From Agarophyton chilense (taxonomy: Eukaryota; Rhodophyta; Florideophyceae; Gracilariales; Gracilariaceae): DNA of 64,000 nt. The DNA lies in the NCBI GenBank assembly GCA_030374765.1, contig JARGXX010000088.1, forward strand, positions 1,550,001 to 1,614,000, given 5' to 3'. Below are positions 20,235 through 29,103 of the stretch, piece by piece; the first letter of the stretch is position 1; every line of letters begins with the position of its first letter. The position numbers and the translations under genes were made by a program. Below the pieces are notes generated by a model that had not been told where the DNA came from, did no database searches, and saw only the letters and a list, made by a program, of their open reading frames with translations.

Positions 20235-20982
20235 TGTAGTACTAACTGAAGCTAGTTTCCAACTAACAGTTATTTGCCAATGTGGCAAGTTCTATCATAT
20301 TCTTTGCTCTGTAAAAAATGCACTTCTCCTCGATCCAATCTCAAGTGCTCGAGTAGTTGGCGCCCGCGAATAGTTTTGTCATACCCGAATGCAGGGTCAT
20401 TTCCCCGCATTGTCCGTTTTCTTCAGCCAAAAGATTATGTTTTGGCAAAACGTACCTCAAACTGTCTGCTGTACGTAAAGTGTGTATGTGTTTATATTCA
20501 AGTAGCGAATAGTTAATTCCGTCTTAAGTGTAGTGCTAAACATTATTTCAATAGTGCAGCATTGGAGAAATTGCGCTTTCTCGCCACGCCGAAAAGTCAC
20601 AGCTGAGTGTCACAAACCGACCTCCTGTTCGACAAAACAAATGCGCAAAATGGGGCAAAGCATGCAACGAAAGCCGAAGACAGGCTGAGAAATCGGCGAG
20701 AGAACTAAAAAAAAAAGCGATGTGACACAATGAACGCGAGAGACAAAGAGATCGGCAAGTGGTGTTGCTCTGATTTTGGCGCCATCTCCATTCAAATAAA
20801 TCCTTTTCTGCGTGCCGAGAAATACGAGATCAAAAGCGCCACCGTCTCCCCGACGATGCAGATTGCCCAGAGCTCTTCAACTGGCGCACACGTGACGCAG
20901 AATCTACTGTACCGTCGTAAACGAGGATACGCAGATTACGTCGTGTCGGAAGAATCGTACAGGATTGGACGACAATGAGAAC
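20235..20982. other. Intergenic, no gene recognised
   Basis: The stretch holds the LeuRS 3' flank and small open frames only; the longest with an ATG is 82 codons at 20730-20978, with no motif. It has no clear repeat. Confidence 0.4.
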
Positions 20983-20988
20983 AAAAAA
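20983..20988 (-). terminator. Pol III terminator of tRNA-Phe
   Basis: Six A on the plus strand (six T on the tRNA strand) start 17 bp past the tRNA 3' end, as for RNA polymerase III termination. Confidence 0.7.
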
Positions 20989-21005
20989 GAGGACAGAGTT
21001 CGCGT

Positions 21006-21078
21006 TGCCGACTCTCAGGATCGAACTGAGGACCTCAAGAACTTCAGTCTTGCGCTCTCCCAACTGAGCTAAATCGGC
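21006..21078 (-). tRNA. tRNA-Phe (GAA)
   Basis: A complete 73-nt cloverleaf without intron. The acceptor stem GCCGATT pairs with AGTCGGC (one G-T), the D stem is GCTC/GAGC, the anticodon stem CAAGA/TCTTG closes the loop CTGAAGT with anticodon GAA, and the T arm is CTCAG-TTCGATC-CTGAG. The discriminator base is A, as usual for tRNA-Phe. No CCA is encoded, as expected for a nuclear gene. Confidence 0.96.
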
Positions 21079-21382
21079 CACTGCTCTCTACTTCCTGCGA
21101 GGGAAAAAAATTTTACTTTTAAACTCCGTGTATGTCGTGGTGCTCTGAAACTCTATCAACTTCCAGTTGACACCCTGCTCGGCCTTCTTGATCACGTCCT
21201 GACATCCTTTTCTGACAAAACCTGTCAATCAAACCAGTCGAAACTGTTAAAAGGTTTGTGACGTTTACAGGCAACTTAGAGCGACAGCACTGAGTTCGAG
21301 CACCGTCGTCGGAATAAAGCAACAGCCTGATCTATACTGATTCCACTTCTTGAATTTGCAAAAAAGGCCACCCACTCGTAAA

Positions 21383-22525
21383 ATGGTTGCCTTCAGGAAG
21401 CTAATTCCACTATCTCGGACACTTCGTCAGACGGTGTCCACTTCAGAGCATGCAACTGCTGTCTCACGCTTTAAAGACGGTAGAATACCACGTGCTGTAC
21501 GTCTTCAAGCAACACTCAACCAAAAAGCAGAGGAGCCCGATCTCGAGCACAAAGATGACTCTCCATCCACATTTCCGGCAATTGACAACAGCGAAAGTTC
21601 TGAGAAAAAATCAAGTGGTCCAGAAGAGAAGCCAGGTGCCATTGGTGGTTTCATGCGCGGTCTGATTGGTGGTCAAACAGTAGCTGTTGAAGATGCTTTC
21701 ATTGCTGAAGCTAAGAAACAAGGAATAAAAATTCCCCCTCCACCGCCACAGCGCCGAGCGGATCTTGTTCCGATAAAGCGCAAGAAACGACGAGAGGAAA
21801 CCGAAGAAGAGGAAACAATACGTGACCGTATTTTTGGCCGGTTTACAGGCTCCGCGTTTATGAGGGGGGCTTTTGAAGCCAAGGAACGCATTCAAGAGCG
21901 TATTGATGAAAGCGATAACCCTTTGATTAATATGTTCAGAAATATATACGATCGCTTTTTCGCCGAGAATGAAATGGCAATGGTAGTTAGGGAAATTCGA
22001 GATGAGGATCCATTTTTCAGAATCTCAGAGTTCTTAGAACAAGTTGAGACATTATTTGTACCGAAGATTTTGGGCGCTTACCTCCGTGGTGACCGAAGTT
22101 CGCTTCGAGAAAGTTGCACCGATGAGGCTTTCGAAATGCTCAATGCCTCTATACGTGAGCGAGATGCCGAAGGTATTCTCATGGATACGAACATTTTGGA
22201 TGTTGGTGACGTGGAGCTTACGGCTGGAAAACTGTTGGAGGATTCTCCGGTTTTGATTGTCACTTTCAACACACAACAGATTAATTGTCTTCGAGATCGT
22301 GCAGGAAATGTGGTGGAAGGGAAGGAGGACGATATTCGGGCAGTATACTACGCGTGGGCTTTTGTAAAAGAAGCGGAGTATGAAGATTTCGGTCCTATGG
22401 GAGGCGGTGTCGGGGCAGATGAAAAGAAAAGTAGAGACGCCGAACATACGAGGGATGAGAAGGAAGATGATCGACCGTGGAAGCTCAAAGAGATGGTCAT
22501 CCGAGCAGCCCACAGCACAATTTAG
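21383..22525 (+). CDS. TIM44: TIM44-like mitochondrial import protein
   Basis: A 380-residue protein. The N-terminus is basic and Ser/Thr-rich with only one acidic residue in the first 30, as for a mitochondrial presequence. A charged central region with a Lys/Arg/Glu-rich block (130-147) precedes the Tim44 domain at about 205-355, including Asp-Pro-x-Phe near 210 and a repeated Leu/Val-rich beta core. TIM44 tethers mitochondrial Hsp70 to the TIM23 translocase on the matrix face of the inner membrane. The usual family length is 420-480, so this copy is short, mostly in the region between presequence and domain. The start is the first ATG (21383). Confidence 0.85.
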   Translation: MVAFRKLIPLSRTLRQTVSTSEHATAVSRFKDGRIPRAVRLQATLNQKAEEPDLEHKDDSPSTFPAIDNSESSEKKSSGPEEKPGAIGGFMRGLIGGQTVAVEDAFIAEAKKQGIKIPPPPPQRRADLVPIKRKKRREETEEEETIRDRIFGRFTGSAFMRGAFEAKERIQERIDESDNPLINMFRNIYDRFFAENEMAMVVREIRDEDPFFRISEFLEQVETLFVPKILGAYLRGDRSSLRESCTDEAFEMLNASIRERDAEGILMDTNILDVGDVELTAGKLLEDSPVLIVTFNTQQINCLRDRAGNVVEGKEDDIRAVYYAWAFVKEAEYEDFGPMGGGVGADEKKSRDAEHTRDEKEDDRPWKLKEMVIRAAHSTI

Positions 22526-22699
22526 ACAATAGATCTGCGTGCAAACATAATTCTGTTACGGCGAAAGCCGTTCGAGTTTTGCCATATGACTTTCGGTGTA
22601 GAAAACTAAAACTCATCTTCGATATTTGGAGATATGCCTATGACGTTTCAAATCGCACGTGCTACGCATGTTAATCAGCTTGGAAGATTGTAGTAGACA

Positions 22700-23797
22700 T
22701 TAATGCTGCAAAACTTGATCCTCATGGGCCATTTCAGTGTCCGAGTCGGCACCGGAATTGCATTTGAGAGCAAGCTCTAACCCTCGAAGCACGACATCAC
22801 ATTTTCCGGTCAAAACGTTGAGAGCTTCCATCACCACTTCGTCGGCAGGCATTACTCCGGTGCTCTCGACGTCGAAAATAAAATGATCTCTCTTTCTTGT
22901 AAGTTCGACGTGATCAGAGAATGGTTTTTCTCTGATGCATTCCCGACACATTGTACAATCCCTTGGTCTCGCCACAAAAGCTCTATCGTCTTCTATGTCG
23001 AATACGTCTGCGGGACATAAGCTCTTCAAACTCTGAGCCAACTCTCCCCTGATCTCTTTCGCGATGGTCACTTCAGGTAGTAATCTATAGCTTGCCGTGC
23101 TAACTGGAGACCATTTTGCATGTTCTTTTCCAATGTTTTTTGTTGCGTTCATCTCGATATGGATATCTTGTCCAGGACGCATCTTAGCCAGGATAATATC
23201 ATCATGAACCGGAGTTGGGATGGACTCGAAGGTTTGCCCAGGCATTGAGACGTACTTCATATTGCCGGAGTACACCTTGTGTCCCTTGTACAAAACATCT
23301 GGGGGTGCTTCATCGTCTCTTGGAACACCCTTATTCATTTCACATCGAACTTTAAGGGAGAACTTTACGGTATTGCTTGCCGTGACATCATCACCCTTGT
23401 TCCACACAATCAATTTCCGCGGATCAATACGTAATGGCACAAGGCCGAGACGATGCGCAAGCATCTCATCGTGCATGATTGAGCTGTTACTGTGAACAAA
23501 TACAGTTTCCACAGCAACTGAAGGGACTTCTACAAGCAGTATTCTTCGGATGGCATTAGCAATCGGGGCATCAACGTGAATCAAGTCAAAGATTACTCGG
23601 TCTGAGTCACAGAAAGAAACATCGATTTGGAAATTGTTTTTGAATTCATCCATGTTGAAACTATTGTCATACCCCAACGGAGAGAAGGAACGAGCACCAT
23701 ACATACCAACCGGGTTATGGATTTTCTTGAAGCCTACGCCGACTCGCGAACGCATTTTCTCGATGTGAGATGGAAGCTGATTGTTCGGCGCTTCCAT
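22700..23797 (-). CDS. RPAC1: RNA polymerase I and III subunit RPAC1 (AC40)
   Basis: A 365-residue protein of the RPB3/alpha-like family. The D-domain signature is at residues about 77-120: Pro-Ile-Ala-Asn-Ala-Ile-Arg-Arg-Ile-Leu-Leu, Val-Glu-Val-Pro-Ser-Val-Ala and Asp-Glu-Met-Leu-Ala-His-Arg-Leu-Gly. A Gly-Lys-Glu-His-Ala-Lys-Trp-Ser-Pro-Val stretch and a Cys-x2-Cys-x2-Cys cluster (Asp-Cys-Thr-Met-Cys-Arg-Glu-Cys) follow. These features and the length favour AC40, shared by Pol I and Pol III, over Pol II RPB3. It pairs with AC19 to nucleate polymerase assembly in the nucleus. No intron is seen. It is divergent to FolD. Confidence 0.9.
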   Translation of the reverse strand: MEAPNNQLPSHIEKMRSRVGVGFKKIHNPVGMYGARSFSPLGYDNSFNMDEFKNNFQIDVSFCDSDRVIFDLIHVDAPIANAIRRILLVEVPSVAVETVFVHSNSSIMHDEMLAHRLGLVPLRIDPRKLIVWNKGDDVTASNTVKFSLKVRCEMNKGVPRDDEAPPDVLYKGHKVYSGNMKYVSMPGQTFESIPTPVHDDIILAKMRPGQDIHIEMNATKNIGKEHAKWSPVSTASYRLLPEVTIAKEIRGELAQSLKSLCPADVFDIEDDRAFVARPRDCTMCRECIREKPFSDHVELTRKRDHFIFDVESTGVMPADEVVMEALNVLTGKCDVVLRGLELALKCNSGADSDTEMAHEDQVLQH

Positions 23798-24248
23798 TGT
23801 GTATCATTAAATTAGAGATACAATTAGAGACTGGGAAAATGACGATGTCATGTGATACAGTTTTAAGGTCTTCAAAAACACACCCCAGTCCTATCGTACT
23901 GAGTTGATAACGAGTAGAGATCAGGATCACAGATATATTCCTCAGGAAGTACTATCCTTCTGGTGCTTCAGGAATACAAGAGTTGCAGGAAAAGAACGCA
24001 TACAGATGGATGACGCTTGCCAGTCAATCACAGATTGCATCCTACGCTGGTGAGTTCTTGGATACTTCACTCAACTCTGGTCTGCAGCGGTCACTGCAAG
24101 CGTTGATCTTGAAAAATAACTACAAAAATTAAATATGTACAGCGTACCTCTCTCTAGAGATATCCCACAAAGATTGAAGCTTTCTAAGCAGATCTATTCG
24201 CAATCTGCTGCCGGCAAGTACACATAACTCAGAACCACCCAACACAAA
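23798..24248. promoter_or_regulatory. Shared upstream region of RPAC1 and FolD
   Basis: A 451-bp AT-rich gap between two divergent start codons, without open frames or repeats. It should hold both promoters. I see no strong palindrome or canonical TATA box. Confidence 0.4.
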
Positions 24249-25361
24249 ATGACAGACATGCAGTCTTCACTGCCACACTGTTTCATTCTATCGCCCATCT
24301 CGAGAAATCTTTATGCGAGGGGGCTGCGGCGTGGTATATGCTCGAGTCGCACATCTTCTTTTCTTGCCACTGATGAGAAAAGAATCGCAAACTCTGTTTG
24401 GGTAGTCCGAGATCGTTTACCCAACACACCTCCTGTGTCCGCTTTTGCAGCGCCTCATGCACTCGCTCAAAAGCTAGACGGGAAGCTTACCGCTGCTACC
24501 ATTCGGAAAGAAGTCGCTGGCGAAATTGCGACCCTGGTGGGTAGAAAGGGAGCAACTGCTCGTCCTGGTCTCGCAGTAGTTATTGTTGGTGAGCGGAAAG
24601 ACTCCCAGACATATGTCAGATCAAAGCGAAAGGCGTGCAATGAAGTAGGAATAGCGTCTTTTGGATATGAATTGCCAGCGGATTGCTCCCAAAAACACGT
24701 TGAAGAGCTTGTCGATCAGCTTAATTCCCGTGAAGACGTGCATGGTATTCTCATACAGTTGCCCTTACCCGATCACATTGATGATGAAAAGCTATTGGAT
24801 CGCATCAAATTGGAAAAAGATGTAGATGGATTTCACCCACTAAATATCGGGCGATTGTGCATGAGTGGGAGAAGACCTCCCCTGTTCATTCCTTGTACGC
24901 CGCAAGGATGCATTGAGCTGCTTGACCGATATTCAGTTGATATTGAGGGCAAGAACGCAGTTGTCATCGGTCGAAGCAATATAGTCGGGCTACCGGTGGC
25001 AATGCTTTTAATGCATCGGAACGCTACAGTGACCATATGCCACTCTCGGACCAGGGACACCAAGGAGAAAGTTCAATCCGCGGATATTGTGATTGCGGCG
25101 TGTGGACGGGCCGAATTCGTCAAAGCTGACTGGTTGAAACCTGGTGCGGTGGTCATTGATGTCGGAATCAACGCCGTCGAGGATGCAACGAAGAAAAAAG
25201 GATATAGGCTGGTAGGAGATGTGGATTACGAAAACTCTGCAGACGTAGCATCTTATATAACCCCTGTTCCTGGTGGGGTTGGACCAATGACTATTGCTAT
25301 GTTGCTTTCAAACACTCTGAGAGCATGTAAACAGCAAATTGGAGAACAGAAAGACTCATAG
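24249..25361 (+). CDS. FOLD: Methylenetetrahydrofolate dehydrogenase/cyclohydrolase (FolD), organelle-type
   Basis: A 370-residue bifunctional enzyme that oxidises 5,10-methylene-THF with NADP and hydrolyses the product to 10-formyl-THF. Residues 1-68 are an extra N-terminus rich in Arg and Ser, consistent with a plastid or mitochondrial transit peptide; the core starts about residue 69. Tyr122 and Lys126 in Thr-Tyr-Val-Arg-Ser-Lys are the catalytic pair. Asp-Val-Asp-Gly-Phe (191-195), Cys-Thr-Pro-Gln-Gly (216-220), the Gly-Arg-Ser-Asn-Ile-Val-Gly-Leu-Pro nucleotide loop (241-249) and Pro-Val-Pro-Gly-Gly-Val-Gly-Pro-Met-Thr (339-348) are intact. No intron. Confidence 0.95.
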   Translation: MTDMQSSLPHCFILSPISRNLYARGLRRGICSSRTSSFLATDEKRIANSVWVVRDRLPNTPPVSAFAAPHALAQKLDGKLTAATIRKEVAGEIATLVGRKGATARPGLAVVIVGERKDSQTYVRSKRKACNEVGIASFGYELPADCSQKHVEELVDQLNSREDVHGILIQLPLPDHIDDEKLLDRIKLEKDVDGFHPLNIGRLCMSGRRPPLFIPCTPQGCIELLDRYSVDIEGKNAVVIGRSNIVGLPVAMLLMHRNATVTICHSRTRDTKEKVQSADIVIAACGRAEFVKADWLKPGAVVIDVGINAVEDATKKKGYRLVGDVDYENSADVASYITPVPGGVGPMTIAMLLSNTLRACKQQIGEQKDS

Positions 25362-25665
25362 CAGTCACTGCAGTCATGGCAATTTTGGATCCGATGCAGT
25401 TTGGGGATTTATAAAAAGCCTCCCCAACTCATATTTAAGCATCATTGGTCTTCCAGACATTACTATTAAGTCTGTGTCGAGCGCATTCAGGAGCGTATCA
25501 AATACCCTTTCGAAGGGGTGCTTGCTTATCGTAGGTAGAGCCGGTCTTTCCTTTTTGTATGTATGCCTGTACTGTATGCACCTTTACGCAAGAGTCCGGA
25601 TTAAAGTGGCCCATTCGCCCATAGCAGCATTTTCTGTTTCCAAAGCTGCGTAGGACAAGAAAGGA

Positions 25666-25827
25666 ATGGAGACCGATGTTCTCCAATCACTTCTTGCCCT
25701 GTGCTACTTGATTCTCAAAAACCCCGTCAAGATCTATCCCTTGCTTCTTCTCTTGGTATTTCTCGGCCGCTTCATCGGGCTTTTCCACGAATTCTTCACG
25801 CACGGAGAGACTTTGCCCTATTTGTAA
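25666..25827 (+). CDS. Possible 53-residue membrane protein
   Basis: A short open frame 305 bp after FolD. It has a charged start, a hydrophobic Leu/Val/Phe stretch of about 20 residues (29-48) and a polar end ending Glu-Thr-Leu-Pro-Tyr-Leu. It resembles the layout of small single-span membrane subunits but matches none that I can name. It could also be part of a spliced gene or noise. The gap 25362-25665 shows nothing else. Confidence 0.3.
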   Translation: METDVLQSLLALCYLILKNPVKIYPLLLLLVFLGRFIGLFHEFFTHGETLPYL

Positions 25828-26262
25828 GAGTTTTTTTGTAGGGATTACAATCGATTCATTGATTATTTATGAGTCTCGGAAGATATGATTTTGAACCTAG
25901 ATCGCCCGAAAAACGTATCATCGAAGGCGTTGTTACTGAACCAAAAAGTGAAGAGGATGCATTTGGCAGGTGCTGAAAAAGTGCTTTACTGAACAAGGTG
26001 AATTCTGAGCGTTCTTCATTGAAAACTGTAATTTGTACTTGAAATAGGTACCTCAGATGGGAACAAGAATGTACATGAAAGCCAAAGCCACATTGGAGGT
26101 GCATCTCTTTCACAGGCGATCACCAGTTTTCCATGATCATCCGTGATTGCTCAGAGGTTCCAGTGCCGATCGATCGTGCATCGCGATTCGCATGAGAAGA
26201 ACAGAGAAAAAGCGGTGGTCAGTAGGAAGGTCGGCTGATTGCATCGCTGAGGAAACGCTCGC

Positions 26263-26670
26263 GTGAAAGGGAAAGAACAACTTACCCAGGGAATTTTTAC
26301 AACCCGACGGCCGTGGGGACCGCCGGGAAGACCACTGAAGGCCTTGCTTTTCACAACCTGGATTGGACGACCTGAAGAAGGGCAGCCACAGGGGAAAATT
26401 TCACAACCCGAGGACCTCGGCAGGCGACGGGGAAGACCACTGAAGACCCTCGATTTTACAACCTGTGACGGAAAAGGAAGGGAGGCTCGAGCAGGACAGA
26501 GACGACAGTATTTATACGAAACCGAGGAGCATTCGGAAGAGACTGAATGCAACAGAAGGCCGACACCAGTCTGCTCTCCAACGACTGTGATGATGTACGA
26601 TGTTGAATTGGGAAAACGGCGTTGGTCTGTCATGTGCCGTGTCAGCATCTGGTTCACAGGAAGGAGATAG
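26263..26670 (+). pseudogene. Degenerate AT-hook repeat open frame
   Basis: An open frame of 135 codons without an ATG start. Three Gly-Arg-Pro cores appear in tandem: Pro-Pro-Gly-Arg-Pro-Leu-Lys, Ile-Gly-Arg-Pro-Glu and Arg-Arg-Gly-Arg-Pro-Leu-Lys, each followed by a Phe/Ile-x-x-Thr or Gln segment. The DNA repeats with them: GGGAAGACCACTGAAG occurs at about 26319 and 26430. AT-hooks bind the minor groove of AT-rich DNA and occur in chromatin proteins and some transposon proteins. It may be the tail of a decayed gene. Confidence 0.3.
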
Positions 26671-28125
26671 AATCGTGATGCTGAGTGTGGAGAGGTTTTT
26701 GATTAGATTGAGTCAAACGTGGAGGAATTGTTTATGCAACTGACATTCACAAACAATGCGATGCATCAAACACGCTTGGAGCTGAATCTGTCCGGGCCTG
26801 TGATTGTTTCTCACTGTTGGTATCTCTGGAAAGATATTCGTGGATGGTAACTCTTTTCTGTTTCTTTACAACTTTTTTTGAGCAGGTCGCAGTTCTCGAA
26901 CGGATAGAACTTCACTTTGCCCAAGTACGTGGTCTTTTGGGCTTCAGGGGTTTGTGGCAGTCGATTTTGGTTACAGCTGCTAATTGCAGCTTTAATGGAA
27001 GTCGTAAGACGTCTGCAAACAAAGATGCACCCACTCGATCGGAATCCAAATCATTGTTCACGACCTAGGATGTTGTAGAAATGGCGCAATATGTCGATAT
27101 GCTCATAGAAAGCCCTACTGGACTTCGACCTCACGCTACCGAAGCCATTCAACACAGCTGCAAGGTGTCCATAGAATCAACAGATCAAGATTGCTTCGCC
27201 GGAGAGTGGCTCTATTTTTGTGTAAATTTTGCCATTGTGGATAGAAAGGTTTAGAGAATGGTGGGGAAGAGGTGGTTGTACTATCTGATCTTGTCAATGT
27301 TAATGTGTTTAACGAAGAGAAATGTTTCCATTGTCTTTCTTCTTTGACGACAGAAAACGCGCAGAATTTCTATGTGCGAATCAAAGAGAGGTAAAAAAAG
27401 ACTGAGCTTGTTCAATGTGAAACGAGGCCATGTAAGAGATTGAATACATCGACCAATGCCCTACATTCTTGGACAGTAGAACAAGCGATTTCGCTATCCT
27501 TGTCTCCGACGGGAATCAAATCAACAGTTGCACGGAAGAGGCGATCTGGAGGTTACGGTACATGATTTGGAGCAGTGGAAAGGTCAGTACGTTCTGTCAC
27601 ATCAGCTCCTGTTGAGTGCGATATCTTTGGCACTCACAGAACTGAACAAAAGAGCAAAACAACGTACGAACGAACATTTTAAGGAGCTGTCCTCGCGTTT
27701 CTAACGTGACATTGGTGGGTGCATTGTCGCTGCTTCAACCGTTCATGCAACGATTTTCTTTTAAGCATAGATCACCTGAAGACCGAAGCAGCTCTCGATG
27801 CTAGGCTCGTTGGGCACCGAATCAGAGACAGGGTGTGCGTGTTGTTCGAAGACAGAATAACGCTAACGCACTTTATTCCTTTCAGATGCGAAAAGCAAAT
27901 GCATGGCGCAGGCCTCACGGAGCTAGCTAGAGACCTTGCTTCTTTTACGAACACAACGGCGGGCGCGGAAGTGAAGTCCTGAACTTCCGAAGCCGACGAA
28001 ATTGTGTCTGAAAAATAACGACTTTGATCAGAAGCTTTGTCCACAACGAACAAGATCTTCTATATGACGTGAAGTTATTCGTCAAATTTTGTTCGAGTAC
28101 ACAAAAAAGAGGAAACCCTTTTTTT
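26671..28125. other. Unassigned sequence
   Basis: Several open blocks in alternating frames (about 26817-27068, 27080-27240, 27500-27700, 27719-27982), each closed by stops, suggest decayed coding sequence. None shows a motif I can name. It ends where the left direct repeat of the tyrosine-recombinase element begins. The stretch 25828-26262 is likewise empty. Confidence 0.35.
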
Positions 28126-28316
28126 GTTGAGTGTAGACGTCCTCGTTTATGCAAATGAAACGCATTCACATACGTAGCGAGGCCGGCCACGTATGTGGCG
28201 TGCGCGACGTGTACGAAAAAAGTCGATCACGTATCTGATGCACCGCGGCCGGCGAGTCTACAAGAGCCAGGCGGGTGCCACGGCGATCTGCCGAGATCAC
28301 TGGCATGCCTCTCTCT
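28126..28316 (+). repeat. Left 191-bp direct repeat of the tyrosine-recombinase element
   Basis: It matches 32172-32362 in the same orientation over 191 bp, from GTTGAGTGTAG to GCCTCTCTCT, with only a handful of differences. It is too short and internally placed for an ordinary LTR and fits the A1/A2 repeat of PAT/Ngaro-type split direct repeats. Confidence 0.9.
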
Positions 28317-28408
28317 TTCAGAGAGTCCCCATCACTTGGCGGAAGGCAAATTTCTTAACGGTCAAACGAAGTAGACCAAGCAAAAAAACTGTTTGCAACA
28401 TACACAAC

Positions 28409-29095
28409 ATGACTACCAACGCATACTTCACAAACAGTCTTTCTCTTGCTGAGGATCTGCTCACAAGGTCTAAAGAGGTCTCAAGAGGCAAATCTCTTGC
28501 TGAAGCCGGAATTGATGTAAAGTACATGGCGGCCTACGCCACTATTACGAGGAGACGCCGTGACGATAAGGACTTTGGACTCTCTCGCTACCCCTATGAA
28601 CAAGGCCCAGCCGTTGGGGCGTTCACCGGGGGCTTCTTCGAGCACAGAGAGTGGCCGCTTCGTCGAGGAATGGAGTCGCACAAAAGCATGCGAGCGGTGT
28701 ACGAATATGAGACTAACTACATAAATGCAGCAGGGTTTTGGATGTCTTTCCACAACGCCGCAATCGCTTTGCGGCATGAGGCTCTACGCGACAATTTATT
28801 CGAGAAAGCGGAGCTGTACGATGTTTGGGCAATCATTGCAGTGCGGTATGGACTTCGGGTTACTGGACTTCGAGTCGAGTTTTATAAACTTGGGGCAAAG
28901 GACCCCGCCTACGCCAAGATGGTTCTTCCGAGTCTTGAACAGAGGAATGATACCCCGGCTGCCGATGACCTTGTCGAGCTGCTTGAGAAGCTTGATTCTC
29001 ACATGACTACCCAATTGATGAAAGCCGTCGCCACCCTCAGTGCCAGCAACGCAACGAAAAGAGCTGGGAAGGGTGGGGCTGCCGGGGATAATTAG
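28409..29095 (+). CDS. Gag-like ORF1 of the tyrosine-recombinase retroelement
   Basis: A 228-residue open frame without stops, starting at an ATG 93 bp after the left direct repeat and ending 9 bp before the RT frame opens. It contains a conserved-looking aromatic core (Tyr-Glu-Thr-Asn-Tyr-Ile-Asn-Ala-Ala-Gly-Phe-Trp) and a C-terminal amphipathic helix with Leu/Val heptads, then a basic Lys/Arg/Gly tail. Position and size fit the Gag protein of DIRS/Ngaro elements. I see no zinc knuckle. The frame also stays open upstream through the direct repeat. Confidence 0.6.
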   Translation: MTTNAYFTNSLSLAEDLLTRSKEVSRGKSLAEAGIDVKYMAAYATITRRRRDDKDFGLSRYPYEQGPAVGAFTGGFFEHREWPLRRGMESHKSMRAVYEYETNYINAAGFWMSFHNAAIALRHEALRDNLFEKAELYDVWAIIAVRYGLRVTGLRVEFYKLGAKDPAYAKMVLPSLEQRNDTPAADDLVELLEKLDSHMTTQLMKAVATLSASNATKRAGKGGAAGDN

Positions 29096-29103
29096 TCACC
29101 ATA

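Noticed and set aside
20730-20978. 82-codon frame upstream of tRNA-Phe
   Set aside because: No motif, low-quality composition and overlap with the tRNA flank; too weak to list as a gene.
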